In this document: piece by piece, positions 40,187 to 51,062 of the stretch
Layout of the letters: each line of letters starts with the position of its first letter
How positions within the stretch are numbered: position 1 is the stretch's first letter
Source of the DNA: Chalara sp. BL73
Taxonomy: Eukaryota > Ascomycota > Leotiomycetes > Helotiales
Length of the DNA stretch: 64,000 nucleotides
Reading direction: 5' to 3'
Assembly (NCBI GenBank): GCA_918026815.1
Contig: CAKJVC010000193.1
Location: 62,001-126,000, forward strand
Translations under genes and position numbers: made by a program
The notes under the pieces: model-generated
Seen by the model: only the letters and a program-made list of their open reading frames with translations
The model's database searches: none
Told to the model about the DNA's origin: nothing

Positions 40187-42572
40187 AACTAGGCGGAATA
40201 TGGAGCGAGGCGGGGTTGTTGACTGCGGCTGGTAGCCTTTCCTAGTTGTAACGATTGATCTATGGGGAATTGAGAATAATGAAAACGTAGGTATCGGCAA
40301 TCTGTGAAAAGAGAAATGATATCGTACACATGAAGTAGGACGAATGAAAAATGAATGAAAAGGAGGGTAGATCAGAATATATGAGTGACAACGAGGCGCA
40401 CAAAGAACTAGGGGGGTAAACGGGAGCTGCATGTGGCTGCAGGCGTGATCAGGAAAATCGATTCCTAACCCCCACTCTGCCCTGACGTAGCCTGATTCGA
40501 CCTAAGCCTCTCAGCAAAAGCTGCAGAGAGACGACGCTAGCACGGACAATTCAATTTCCGTTGGAATCCTTTGTAGCGGACAGTGTGGCCTGGATGTTTT
40601 GGTGGGCGCTGGGGCGAGATTTGTGTGCTACCGTACAGTACCAGACCTCTGGACATGGGTGGAGCGGGGATCCATCCGCTAAGCAGGCTCAAAGCCTACC
40701 TGATATAAATCCAGCTAGAGGCCAGTCGAAGCAAAGCTTGATGGTTTATTTCTTTATTTATGTGTGCATTTTCCCCAATCGCACCTCAATATCATGGAGT
40801 GATATTGAAAAGACGTCGAAGTTCTCGGTGTAACCTTCGGAGTTATGTGACGATCTAACTGTGGCGTATTCTCAACCTGAACCGCACACGAACAGTGGGG
40901 TTCCTTTTGGAGGGTCTTTTTTTTTCAATTATTCAATCACATCGAACGACGAAACAGCAAGTGTCTGATGCAAAGATAAAGGTCTATAACCGTCACATAG
41001 AACCTATGATGAGCATACGAGGAATTGATGGTCGTGCTATTTGTTCTTAAAACACGCACAAAACGAATTAGGGTTTCTTCTCTTGGACTTTGAATCCGCA
41101 GCCAAATATTTTATACTTCTGCATCTTTTGTGATGCATTTCGCTTCATGGAAAAGCTGCTCCTGATCGACCGTTTACTACTGGAGTCCCAGATTTTCTTA
41201 CATCACGGTGTCTTTCGAGGCTCTGCGATTAGGTTTCCACAAAACACGACTTACAACGTCACATCCCATGACTCAAGGGAAATCCTTCACTTATCTTGGT
41301 ACGTGTCTTTTGAGTAACATGCTCCATATGCTTTACTTAGATCACACATTATTGATCTATAAGCATGGGCAATTGGAGTTTATGAAGTTGCATTAGAGCT
41401 CATACGACTTGTTCAGAGGTTAGCATCCCTAAATTCAGGAAGTGGCAAGTCCGTGATGAGAATTGTTATTCTCTACCGGACGCAGCCGCCTTTGGTTTGA
41501 GGTCTCCTGATATGGAGAAAGATGTATTCTAGACCACAACTGCAATGGCGAGAACCAATGTGTGCATGAGCGCTTTGTCTAAAAAGGAGACAAGCGTTCT
41601 GAGAACAATCAATTGTGTCACAAGAACTCGAGGCTAAAGACTAAAAGGTCTTACGCCTTGTCGGTTCATGTATTGCAATATTCTCGTTTATGCATTTCAA
41701 ATTACAGCTTTGCATTTTGCTGTGTGATCAACTGCAGCATGCTTATTTATCGCTTGACCCATCCGTGGATCTAGACTTCACTCTTATCTAGGATCCACCA
41801 CTGCATTGATGATCTAGGCCTGTGCGAATCGCCAATCTTCAGCCTCAGATTTCCAATATTCGTTATTCGTTATTTCTGTGTATGCCAACTAGGTCGCGAG
41901 AATACGCTATATTTATCCTCCCATAACTGGTGCTTTGAAAAATTGAGCTACAGCCAATATTTTCATATAACTAGCGAATTACAGGAAAACGATGTCGGTA
42001 TAATACACAGGAAGGCATCCCCACTCTTGAAATGCATTTGGCCACGTACATCTGGCCAGATCAACTATTAGCTATATTCTATAATCTTGTCATATCTATC
42101 ATTAGTACTTAGGGCTCTTGGTAGTAAAGCGGTCAAACTTGGTTACTGAGAAGAATAAAGCGTGTTGACTCTCCAACAATGGTAGGCATCAAAGTCAGAA
42201 AGAGATTTTAAGAGCGTCAATTATTATTGTTAGGGGTGATTTCTACTCCCGTAAAGATTGATGATAACAGATTGTAAGTATCATAGAGGCTATTTTCTGT
42301 TACAAGATATAGCCTCAGAGTCACATAGCCGTTATGAAGAATAATAGCCAATGTATGAGGCTGCTTTACTCCTGAAGCATCAATAGCATAAATTTGTTTA
42401 CTGGGGACGCTTCGGTTGGTGGGAGGAGGTGGCGCAAAGTTCTGTGGCTGTGCAAAAATTGCTCAATATCAATTTACGCGTCGCGTCGTCAGGTTACTGC
42501 CAACGCGCCGAAAAGACTTCTCTTAAAACATCAGGGACGAACACAACACCAAGCGTACATAGCGCTGCCAAA
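40187..42572. other. Long divergent intergenic region
   Basis: 2.4 kb between glycerol kinase (-) and the pol alpha B subunit (+), so it should carry both promoters. The part from about 41000 to 42400 is AT-rich. Only short frames are present. The pol12 frame is open upstream to an ATG at 42429, so a longer start is possible. No RNA gene or mobile element is recognised. Confidence 0.5.
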
Positions 42573-44723
42573 ATGGGTGAAGCGTCGATAGACTCAGAGC
42601 TCAAAGAGCGATTCGCCTCAGCCAATGCTGAAATCGAGCCCGATGTCCTTGCCGAATTGCAGTCGATTATGCGGCTGCATGCGATTGATTCGCAAGAACT
42701 TTGGTACAAATGGGAGTCATACAGTATGAAGATGGGCTCGGATGATATGAAACTGAACGTCGATACTGCGCGCGCCTTCAAAGAACATATTCAGGATGAA
42801 CTTGAGCGGGAGAATAGAAGCAAGGCGCATGTGCTGAGCTCCAACAAGCGTGGAGGAGCGACCCCTCGTAGTGCCAATACTGGAGATGTTTTCGGAATGT
42901 GAGAATACGAATGCTCTTTTGATTATATAATTGAGACATAACTTACAATTTTCAGGTTAGACAGTCTAGTGCCCAATACTCCGAGAGTCGGTTCGGCTGG
43001 CAGAATCAATGGCACAGCAAAACGAAGACCACACGAGACTCCTTCGGTATCCAGGGTCAAGGCAGAAATTGGAAGCAGCCCACCGACTTTCAAAACTCCA
43101 TACAAGCCCGGGGCCAGGCCTGGCCAGCCGTATGTTCAGACCTGTCAACATTGCATTTCATGAAAAGGCTAAAAATCTACAGAGCTGCTTTCAATGATCG
43201 CGAAAATGCTGGCGTAGAAGTCGAAGTGCTGAACCACCATCTACCAATTGCAGAGCCACCTATTGCTCCATACTCTCAGCCTCGCATTAGGCTTGTAGCA
43301 AACTCAGACATCAAGAAGCTCTCCTACAAGCCGATGGCTATGAAGTTATCTGAAGCCTCCGAGATTCTGGACGACCGCATTGACGAGTTTATGGGACTTT
43401 TCCAGGAGCATCATAAACTTGATGATTCCCAGTTTGGAAGTGCTGCCAGTAAGGGAATCAGTGAGATCATTGCTGTTGGAAGGATTGCATCAGACTCATT
43501 AGAAGGAAAACTCAATACCTCGTCTCTTGTACTAGAAACATCGAGGCGAATTGGTGGGGGTTTACGGGTACCATTAAATACTGATGCGTTGCCAGGATTT
43601 CAATTCTTCCCCGGTCAGATTGTTGCCTTGAGAGGCGTAAATGCAACCGGTGATCGATTTACTGTCAATGAAGTGCTAGATGTACCTCTATTGGGAGGGG
43701 CAGCATCAGCGCCTAGTGCACTTGAAGCTCATATTCAGCGATTAAGGAGTGATCCAGATGCTATGGACGACGGTTCTGATCCTGCACCGCTGAGCATTCT
43801 CCTAGGTGCAGGTCCATATTCAGCAGATGACAACTTAGACTTCGAGCCACTTCACGCGCTTTGTAGCCAGGCTGCAGATACATATGCCGATGCACTTATC
43901 TTAACAGGCCCATTTATTGATATCGACCATCCTCTAATAGCGTCAGGTGACTTCGATCTTCCAGAAGAAGCGATGGCAGAACCGGACAGTGTCACTATGT
44001 CAACTGTATTCAAATATCTGATCTCGCCAGCATTAAATCAACTTGTGGCTTCAAATCCGCATATCACTATTATTCTAGTTCCTTCCGTGAAAGACGCCAT
44101 CAGCAAACACGTTTCCTGGCCCCAGGAACCCTTTTCAAAGCAAGCTCTCGGACTCCATAAAAATGTGAAGATTATTGGAAATCCCATGATATTATCACTC
44201 AACGAAATATCCATTGGGATCTCATCACTAGATGTATTTTCACATCTCCGCAACGAAGAAGTTTTAGGTAGTCAGCCCAAGGATAATATTTTGGCTCGAC
44301 TACCAAAATATGTAATCGAGCAACGGAATTTCTTTCCTATATACCCTCCATCGGATCGGAAAAATCTACCCAAGGCTGGCACGAGGGAAGAAACTCCTGT
44401 TGGAGCAATGCTCGATGTTAGTTATTTAAAGCTTGGAGACATGGTCAATGTGAGGCCAGATTTGATGATTATACCAAGTGCTATGCCTCCTTTCGCGAAA
44501 GTATGTGCTCGTGTCATCATATGGGTTCATTTGCTAACTAATCTAGATTGTCGAGAGTGTTGTTGTTGTGAATCCCGGATATCTGTCAAAGCGCAGGGCG
44601 GCGGGAACATATACAAGACTGACGATACATCCATATTCTATGTCAGAGGAGGAACGAGACTCGAAAACTATGATTGGTCATAAGGTTTTTGAGAGAGCAC
44701 GTGTGGATATTTTAAGGATATGA
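42573..44723 (+). CDS. pol12: DNA polymerase alpha subunit B
   Basis: Non-catalytic B subunit of the DNA polymerase alpha-primase complex, needed to start DNA synthesis at origins and on lagging strands. Exons are 42573-42898, 42956-43129, 43183-44500 and 44547-44723. The sum is 1,995 nt, giving 664 residues. The N-terminal helical domain (about 1-80, ELKERFASANAEIEPDVLAE) binds other replication proteins in homologues. A Pro/Ser/Thr-rich linker with TPR/TPS sites for possible CDK phosphorylation follows. The OB-fold part (ANSDIKKLSYKPMAMKLSEA, FFPGQIVALRGVNATG) leads into the inactive phosphodiesterase domain (LLGAGPYSADDNLDFEPLHA, YADALILTGPFIDIDHPL, ILVPSVKDA, ISIGISSLDVFSHLR, VRPDLMIIPSAMPPFAK, VNPGYLSKRRAAGTY). 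Branch sites and short introns (46-57 nt) support the joins. Confidence 0.94.
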
Positions 44724-45787
44724 GATAATTCATGAATATGATGGCGAGTAATAGCACTGTACTCGAGTCCCAGATATTGGCTTGATGTGAAATGTTGTAA
44801 AAGGTAAATAATTGATTAACGATGTTCATGCTCCAAGGGATGCTTCTACGCCTGTTTGATGTACTCAAGCTTGTTGGTCAATTGTTACTGAACTGACCTT
44901 GTCTAACATTAATTCTCATGGCCCCTCTTTTTTTTTTTTTTTTTTGTAACATTGAAGCTTGCCATCGTATTCAATATACACCAGACTTTTGCCTAAACAC
45001 GTTTCTCACATCGGAAAACTTAAGAGATATCGGATGATGCAGATGCAGTATAGCAAAGATCAGATATGCATTATATAACGCTTAGTTTTTAATGCTATGC
45101 TCTGCGGATGCTTACTTATAAGCTTATTCTTATTGTGTGAAACCTTTTGATGCAAGCGGCTTGCATGCGTAAGTAATACAGTATTTCACAAATAGCAGAA
45201 TTCAACAAAGACTGTGGTTAGTATCTAAACAGTTTCTCTTGCCACTTATATTAGAGCTTTAATCGTGAGTTAACTTACCGAGCTACAAAGATTTATTGTT
45301 ATTGCCTTGACTGCTGGCCGTAAGGTAGGCTGATATTGTGCCTGTAACTTCAAACCCGTAGGCGGAGATAAAAGATTACTTAACTGCAGAGTTCTAAGCG
45401 AATCCCATATTAAGCTTAGTCCTTGCAAATATGTGAAAAACATTTCCAAACTTAGTCTTGGATTTTAGCAATGTATTATATGCTTTGGTATAAGATTCCA
45501 GAACTTATGGCACTGGCCAGTAGTATCATTTATTAGGCGAGGCGCTCAAACACCCCTTTAGTGTTCATCCACTGAACTAACCATTGCCAATCTGCTGTAT
45601 AAGCACTTGCTTACCTCCTTACCTAATTTTTTTCTACCAAAAATGAGTCACTGGATTGAAAACGTATTATAGCACCTGTTAGGTAAGCGTTTGGTCAACA
45701 AGCATATAAGCGAGGGAGAGGTGCGGCACAATCACTATTACTAATATATATTTTGATAATTTTCCATTGAGCAAAATAAGCAGATCT
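44724..45787. other. AT-rich intergenic island, left part
   Basis: About 1 kb of AT-rich DNA between pol12 and the tRNA gene. It holds an 18-T run (44928-44945) and an AT-rich TATA-like stretch (TAATATATATTTT, from 45742) about 45 bp before the tRNA. That stretch could help Pol III start. No protein gene is seen. Repeat-induced mutation of an old element would give this composition, but I cannot show it. Confidence 0.5.
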
Positions 45788-45913
45788 GCTCCAATGGCGC
45801 AATGGTAGTAAGTTATGCTAAATCACCACCCTGCCTCAATTATTCCTAACATCCTTCCTAGGCGCGCGAGACTTCTAATCTCGAGGCTGAGGGTTCGAGC
45901 CCCTCTTGGAGTG
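45788..45913 (+). tRNA. tRNA-Arg(UCU), interrupted in the D-arm
   Basis: With the 54-nt insert at 45808-45861 removed, a 72-nt tRNA folds without a mismatch. The acceptor GCTCCAA pairs with TTGGAGT (first pair G-T), discriminator G. The D-stem is GCGC/GCGC with loop AATGGTA. The anticodon arm is CGAGA-CTTCTAA-TCTCG with anticodon TCT. The variable loop is AGGCT. The T-arm is GAGGG-TTCGAGC-CCCTC. The layout is the same as that of yeast tRNA-Arg(UCU). The Pol III A box (TGGCGCAATGG) is whole and lies before the insert, the B box (GGTTCGAGCCC) is whole, and a T5 terminator follows ten bases downstream. There is no intron at the usual 37/38 site. Unless the insert is removed, no functional tRNA can form. 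Confidence 0.85.
45808..45861 (+). other. Spliceosomal-type intron-like insert in the tRNA D-arm (54 nt)
   Basis: The insert lies between tRNA positions 21 and 22. It begins GTAAGTTATG, has CTAAC at 45846-45850 followed by a pyrimidine-rich CATCCTTC, and ends CTAG. The branch A is 12 nt from the 3' end. These are the signals, spacing and length of the mRNA introns in this window (mostly 46-60 nt). Removing exactly GT..AG restores a perfect D-stem. The boundaries are ambiguous by up to three bases because TAG occurs at both ends, so an insertion with a 3-bp target duplication is also possible. That a spliceosome removes it from a Pol III transcript is inference. Confidence 0.7.
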
Positions 45914-45922
45914 TTATTTCTC

Positions 45923-45927
45923 TTTTT
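45923..45927 (+). terminator. Pol III terminator of tRNA-Arg(UCU)
   Basis: A run of five T nine bases after the tRNA discriminator, the normal end signal for RNA polymerase III. It supports the gene being transcribed as a unit. Confidence 0.7.
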
Positions 45928-46826
45928 GCTACCCCTCTTTATTTTGTCTGTCTTAGGTAAACTTTCAAGCATAAAAATATTCTTCCCTTTACTCTTTATT
46001 TTTTTTAGCCTACCACTTTCCCTACCATATTGCTCAACCATACAGTGCCTCAATACACAAACCTTTTTAGGTTCCATAAAGCCTGCTAAGATACTTCACT
46101 ATACTGAACTATTAAGCACAATAGGATACGCTGTTTTTACCACTGTCTAGCTTAACGTTACATAACTAACAATCGCTTCATACTGTGTGCGAGTGAAACT
46201 TTGACTGAACAGTGTCGAATACAAGGCATACCGCAACTTCCAAAACTTTTCTTATCAAAAATCTTGCTAATTAAGCTGCTAATACTAGATATCAAAGCTA
46301 TGGAAGCTCTAGCCAGATTTGGAGGCGGCTGCTGTTGGAAGAATTAATATTTGTGAATAAAGCAGTCCTCGGACGCCTTGGGCGGTTGGATGGTTAGTGC
46401 AGCCTCCAGCTTCAGCAGTACCTATAGCAAAGTGGGAACTAAAATTATCCACCAACATCTGAACATTTGACCTCAGCTGGACGCTCTCCCATGTAACCAA
46501 CCAACTGCTTAAAGTGCCTAGTGTGTAAAAAGCTTAGTTTCTTCAAACAGTATAATATCAAACGTCAGTTATGTAATTAATATTGAATCTATGTTTTGAT
46601 TCTTCCTAAAGTTTGTTCCTTGTACTCCAAAAGCACTATTTACTCTTTGTTTATAATCTTATAACGTACTTTCAACACTTAAAACTTGCTTGATCTGGAA
46701 TATTTACTCCGAGAAGCTGATAGGTAGCGCGCAAGGTTTGTTAAACTGTCAATCGCTCTCAGGATGTAGAACTGAGCTTCACCAAGACTTCTACGCTATG
46801 AACGAAAATTTCATGTGAACTCATCT

Positions 46827-46858
46827 AGAGGCTGCAGGTTCGAGCCCCGCGTCGAGTA
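46827..46858 (+). pseudogene. tRNA 3'-half remnant
   Basis: The segment AGAGGCTGCAGGTTCGAGCC and what follows (CCCGCGTCGAGTA) resembles the variable loop, T-arm and acceptor 3' strand of the tRNA-Arg gene 0.9 kb upstream, including a perfect B box GGTTCGAGCCC. The T-stem has one mismatch. No matching 5' half with acceptor, D-arm and anticodon arm is found upstream. It is probably a degraded tRNA copy. Confidence 0.45.
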
Positions 46859-47058
46859 TTACACACTTTTTTTTCCTGTTCTTCTCTATGCTCTTTAAGA
46901 GCATGTGTCTGTGACTTTTTTCCTTGGATGGGGAACGGAGGGCTAGGGGTGTTTTAATACTTTGTTTGAATTCTTTTTTTTTTTTTGGGCTATGGTAATT
47001 TCACCAGCCCCTAGAACATCAGACGCTGGTATATATTAGATTTATGATATACACTGGC

Positions 47059-48234
47059 CTAGTCAACTCTTCGCCGCTTGGCCACTGGCATGCTGTTTGC
47101 TCCACTTCCACCAGCAGCTTCTCGATCTCTATCTCGATCAGGCCTAAATCGATCATCCTGATTGTATCCTCCAAAACCTCCTTTTCCAGGTTTCCTGTCA
47201 TCAAACTGACCCCACTGTCCAGTATCTTCGCTTCTGAGATCTTTGTACTTCGTCGCACCTTTCTTGCCTATTTTTGTCATATCTCTCATCTGCAATGCTT
47301 GTGGTAACAGCTCCCGGTTCTGAACGTCATCAGCATATGTTGCACCCATGAGATCTCTACGATCCAGTCCTTGAGCTTCTGCCTCATCTCTAAAGAAAGC
47401 GCCTTTATGGTGATACTTCTGCATGTACCCTGCCCTCCCTCGGCTTTCTTTCTCTTCTTTCTGGCGCGCAATATATTCATCGTCCTCCGCCTTTCGTTCT
47501 TCCTCTGTAAGATTTCTCCGCCGCTCCACCTCAGCTTTCTCCTTCTCGTGTTCCTCGATAAGCTCTCTCTCCCTCTTAATCCTTCTTATCTCTCTTAATT
47601 TCCACAGAGCGTACTCAGCCTCGATAGCCTCAGGGCTCAAATCATCATCTGTATCAACCTCGTCCTCATCTTCGTCGTCATCCCAATTCTTCTTCCCTGC
47701 CGCTCTCGCAGCAATATCTTTCTTGATCTGCTCCTCGACAATTTCATTAGCAAGTTCTTTCTTTCTTGCTTCCTCTGCTGCGGCCGATGCTTCGTCTGTT
47801 TTGGTATCTTTGGTAGTGGCGGGGTTATTCCGCTTATCTTTCTTGATGAATGTTGGCCGTAACATCACCCTCCTGGGAGCCTCTTCTTCGCTTGATTCCT
47901 CCTCACTGCTCTCTTCTTCGCTGCCTGAGCCATCTTCACTCTCCTCTTCACTCGCGGTTTCAAAGCCTTCTTCCGCCTTGGCCTTTAAAGCCCGCTCCTC
48001 TTCTATTCGTGCCTTTTCCTTCTCAGCTGCAATCCTCCGTCGCTCATTAAGATCGACCTTGCTCAGATTACTAGTAATACCTCCTGCAGAGGATACCTTT
48101 GGTGGAGGCTTAGTAGGCTGAGTAACTTCTTGGTCGCTTGATTCTGAATCTGAGGAGTCTTGTTCGGCAACAACTTTATTTGGCCGATGGCGACTAGGTT
48201 TTATGGGATTTGCAGTCATACGTTTGCCAGACAT
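47059..48234 (-). CDS. MFAP1 homologue, spliceosomal B-complex protein
   Basis: Single-exon gene for 391 residues. MFAP1 is a core spliceosome component that joins at the B complex together with PRP38. The protein starts with a basic segment (SGKRMTANPIKPSRHRPNK) and has acidic Ser/Glu runs (about 90-120). It then carries the MFAP1 domain: RRVMLRPTFIKKDKR, the charged helix rich in RKKELANEIVEEQIKKDIAA, DDDLSPEAIEAEYALWKLRE, the long ERELIEEHEKEKAEVERRRN helix, and the family hallmark YMQKYHHKGAFFRDE. The end is Gly/Arg/Asp-rich (KGGFGGYNQDDRFRPDRDRD). Its start lies 313 bp from that of the eIF2B delta gene, so the two share a divergent promoter. Confidence 0.92.
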   Translation of the reverse strand: MSGKRMTANPIKPSRHRPNKVVAEQDSSDSESSDQEVTQPTKPPPKVSSAGGITSNLSKVDLNERRRIAAEKEKARIEEERALKAKAEEGFETASEEESEDGSGSEEESSEEESSEEEAPRRVMLRPTFIKKDKRNNPATTKDTKTDEASAAAEEARKKELANEIVEEQIKKDIAARAAGKKNWDDDEDEDEVDTDDDLSPEAIEAEYALWKLREIRRIKRERELIEEHEKEKAEVERRRNLTEEERKAEDDEYIARQKEEKESRGRAGYMQKYHHKGAFFRDEAEAQGLDRRDLMGATYADDVQNRELLPQALQMRDMTKIGKKGATKYKDLRSEDTGQWGQFDDRKPGKGGFGGYNQDDRFRPDRDRDREAAGGSGANSMPVAKRRRVD

Positions 48235-48547
48235 TTTGAGATGTGTCTATCCGAAAATGTTGGTTATGAAAATGATTCTGTTTAATACAAATGGAACTGA
48301 CGGGCTGCATAGACACTTTCTTCAGCCGTGCCAAGATCTGCAAGGGCCATCAAATGGATTTTTAGCGTCGAGTCACAATAATTGCTTCAGCCTGATGAGT
48401 CCGAACGGACCTTTTTTAGAAACCCTAGCCTTGTCTTTCAATATTTTCCATATCCTACAACAGAAGACCAGCAGAAGAAAGCCCACAGCCATAGAATAAG
48501 AAAATCGTTTTTTTTTTCTAGTCGCGCTTCTAGCCTGAAGAGACACC
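48235..48547. promoter_or_regulatory. Divergent promoter, MFAP1 and eIF2B delta
   Basis: 313 bp separate the start codons of two oppositely transcribed genes, so both promoters must lie here. It has a T-run (48509-48519) close to the eIF2B start and no obvious TATA box. Two RNA-processing and translation genes could be co-regulated from it, which is inference from position only. Confidence 0.6.
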
Positions 48548-49987
48548 ATGTCTGAAGCTTCTCCTGCCCCGCAGATCGCTGGGCCTGTCGCACCTACAGA
48601 ACCTCCGAAGCTCTCTGGAGCGGAACTGAAAAAGTTACAGAAGGAAGAGAAAGCGAAGCGGAGAGCACAAGAGAAATTACAGAAGGGAACGGGTGGAGCG
48701 GTAATTGCATCTTACTCTTTTATTCCAATGTTTTAACAGCGTAGTGCAGATGCCTTCCACCGGCCACGCGCCAAAGCCAGGCCAATCTAAGTCGGAGCAG
48801 CAGAAGAAGACTGGACCATTAGGTGGGGATACAAAACATATACCGTCAAGACAATCACAGAAGCAAATACCTACTTCAGCGCCTAAAATCCCCAAAGAAG
48901 AGGATAAGACCGTGGAGTTCTTTAGACATCTAAATCGACCCAGGAAAACGGCAAATTCAGATGCGGGCAAAGAAGTCCACCCTGCTGTACTTACTGTTGG
49001 ATTACAGATTGCCAATTATACTATATGCGGCAGCTGTGCAAGACTAGTTGCTACATTACAAGCGCTGAAAGAGGTCAGTTGTGACCATATAACTTGCCTA
49101 TTTCTAACCTCCGGCTGACCTATTAGGTTATTGCATCGTACAGAACGCCCCCCGGGAACACACTCTCTCGGCATCTTACATCTCACGTCCTATCTCCTAA
49201 TATTGACTATATTGCATCTTGCCGACCTATCTCAATATCTATGGGAAATGCTATTCGGTGGTTGAAGCTTGAAATTTCTAAGGTCGACATAGATATCCCA
49301 GATTCAGAGTCAAAGGCATCTCTGTGCGATTCAATTGACATATATATCCGTGACCGTGTCACGGTCGCTGATCAGATAATTGTCAAAGATGCGGCAGAGA
49401 AGATCAAAGACGGAGATGTTATTCTCACTTACGGAAAGAGCAGCGTTGTACAAAGAGCTTTACAGCAGGCACATGCAGATGGGAAGATATTTCGTGTGAT
49501 TGTCGTAGATTCGAGACCTTTACAAGAGGGGTTACATCTCGCTACTTCACTCAAAGGATTGGGACTTGAAGTAAAATACTGCTTGATCAATGGCTTGATC
49601 CATAATATTCGGGATGCTACGAAGGTGTTCCTGGGTGCACACGCTATGATGAGCAATGGGCGACTATTCTCACGAGTGGGAACTGCTGTGGTAGCTATGG
49701 AAGCTAGGGTTGCTGACATACCAGTTCTTGTACTCTGCGAGACGATCAAGTTTACCGAAAGAGTAGCACTGGACTCTATAGTCCATAATGAGGTTGCGCC
49801 AGCAGATGAATTGGTCATTCCAGGCGGACCATTAGAGAGTTGGAAGAAGGTTAAGGGCCTTCAATTGCTCAATCTCATGTACGATGTGACACCTGCGGAG
49901 TACATCCACATTGTCATTACAGAGTACGGTAGCCTGCCTCCCACCTCCGTACCGTCCCTATATCGTGTGGTGAATGAAACTGAGTAG
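48548..49987 (+). CDS. gcd2: Translation initiation factor eIF2B subunit delta
   Basis: Regulatory subunit of eIF2B, the exchange factor that reloads eIF2 with GTP and senses phosphorylated eIF2 alpha under stress. Exons are 48548-48700, 48750-49073 and 49127-49987. The sum is 1,338 nt, giving 445 residues. The first ~130 residues are a Lys/Ala/Pro-rich low-complexity leader with a basic helix (ELKKLQKEEKAKRRAQEKLQ). The initiation-factor-2B domain follows: HPAVLTVGLQIANYTICGS, RCxALxAL-like ARLVATLQALKEVIASYRTP, GNAIRWLKLEIS, DGDVILTYGKSSVVQRAL, FRVIVVDSRPLQEG, VFLGAHAMMSNGRLFSRVGT and DIPVLVLCETIKFTERV. In intron 1 a nearer AG is skipped because only the second AG (48748-48749) keeps the frame. 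Confidence 0.95.
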
Positions 49988-50400
49988 TGGGAAGGGTTAT
50001 GACTATTTGACACTAAGGATTCAGTCTTATGTACTGTGTATCATAATCAGTTAGCCAAAGGGAAGCAGTCTGGCAATGAAAACAAGTGCTAAATGCTTGC
50101 GTACTTTGGTGTTTTCATGATTTTGGTTGATGGTTCACATGCCAGTCCATTACGGCTTACTTGAGAACAAAGCATTGCTTGGTCTATAAGGTAGTTTTGC
50201 GGAGTGTCGCAATCCATGCTTGCATGAAGATAACTTCATGAACAGTAGCTATGGGACATATTTCATGCCACCAGTTTCAAATAAGGTAGCAAAGACTCGA
50301 GGCCATATCAGTTGCCAATTCGATTCCCTCTAACTTTGTACAGACTCCCTCGATCTTCCGTGGAGCTCCAGCCATTTCCGTAGTCGCATATGGACTCCCC
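49988..50400. other. Convergent intergenic region
   Basis: 413 bp between the 3' ends of the eIF2B delta and complex I subunit genes. No gene or element is recognised. Confidence 0.6.
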
Positions 50401-50761
50401 TTACGCTTCTTCTGCAGCCTGTGCTTCCCTTTCCGCCCGTCTTGCCCTCTTGGCTAGCAGACTCTCTTTCCTCTTCAACAAAATGGCCTGTTGTCGCTCC
50501 TCCACTCCTTGCATCCAATAACCAAAACTTGCTCCGAGACCACCGAATAGAGGCCAGACCCAAAGCGACTCTTTATTGAAGAAAGGTCGCATCTCAAGAC
50601 CGAGCTGCCAGAACCGGGTAGCGAGGCCTGCACACAATCAGAATCTGGGTATCTCACTTCTTTTCTTCAGGCGCATGATATCGGCAAACTCTAGAGGAGT
50701 CTCCCTTAGGCATTGGGAAATACTGACCGAAGCCTGTGAAAAACAGTATTTTATTAACCAT
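50401..50761 (-). CDS. Small complex I accessory subunit (fungal NUXM / 14 kDa type)
   Basis: Exon 1 is 50761-50728 and exon 2 is 50627-50401, with a 100-nt intron. The sum is 261 nt, giving 86 residues. The start MVNKILFFTGFGLATRFWQL and the core LGLEMRPFFNKESLWVWPLF, GASFGYWMQGVEERQ match the small NADH:ubiquinone oxidoreductase subunit known as NUXM in Yarrowia. One membrane helix (about 38-57) is followed by a charged helix ending in Ala/Glu (KRARRAEREAQAAEEA). It would sit in the membrane arm of complex I in the mitochondrial inner membrane. The family assignment rests on recalled sequence style, so it is likely but not certain. Confidence 0.8.
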
Positions 50762-51062
50762 TGTGACCAATAGACGACAAAGCTGGGCTCAAGCTCGGAA
50801 TTTCAATAGGTACTTGGTCGTCTGAAGCTCGCTGTGGGACGCGCAGAGTAACAATTCGTGGTCAATTGTTTGTCAATTCATCAGATGTTTGAAGAGGTGA
50901 GGTTGCAAAAAGTGGATCTTGCTTCTTGCTCACTACGCTAAAACGCCAGCCTCGCAGCACCCCTGTCTTCAACAAGATTTCCTCAAGCTCAACCTACTTA
51001 ATCCAAGTGGCTCTTCAAACAGACACGCACTATTCATGATATGAAAGATCTATCTTCCTGTT
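50762..51062. promoter_or_regulatory. Divergent promoter, complex I subunit and SHG1-domain gene
   Basis: 301 bp separate the two start codons, so both promoters lie here. No TATA box or named factor site is evident. Confidence 0.55.

Larger units (their letters stand above)
45914..47058. other. AT-rich intergenic island, right part
   Basis: 1.1 kb between the tRNA and the MFAP1 gene. Apart from the terminator it holds a tRNA-like 3' half (46827-46858) and a 13-T run (46974-46986). The reading frames overlapping the tRNA region on both strands are accidental. No protein gene is recognised. Confidence 0.5.

Noticed and set aside
40187..40432. Upstream extension of glycerol kinase to 40432
   Set aside because: The added 82 residues are Pro/Ser/Phe-rich with no homology; the start at 40186 fits the family better.
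44928..44945. T-run as a retroposon poly-A tail
   Set aside because: No target-site duplication or element body is visible next to it; a plain homopolymer is enough.
45815..46150. 111-codon frame across the tRNA gene
   Set aside because: It overlaps the tRNA and its terminator and has no protein features.
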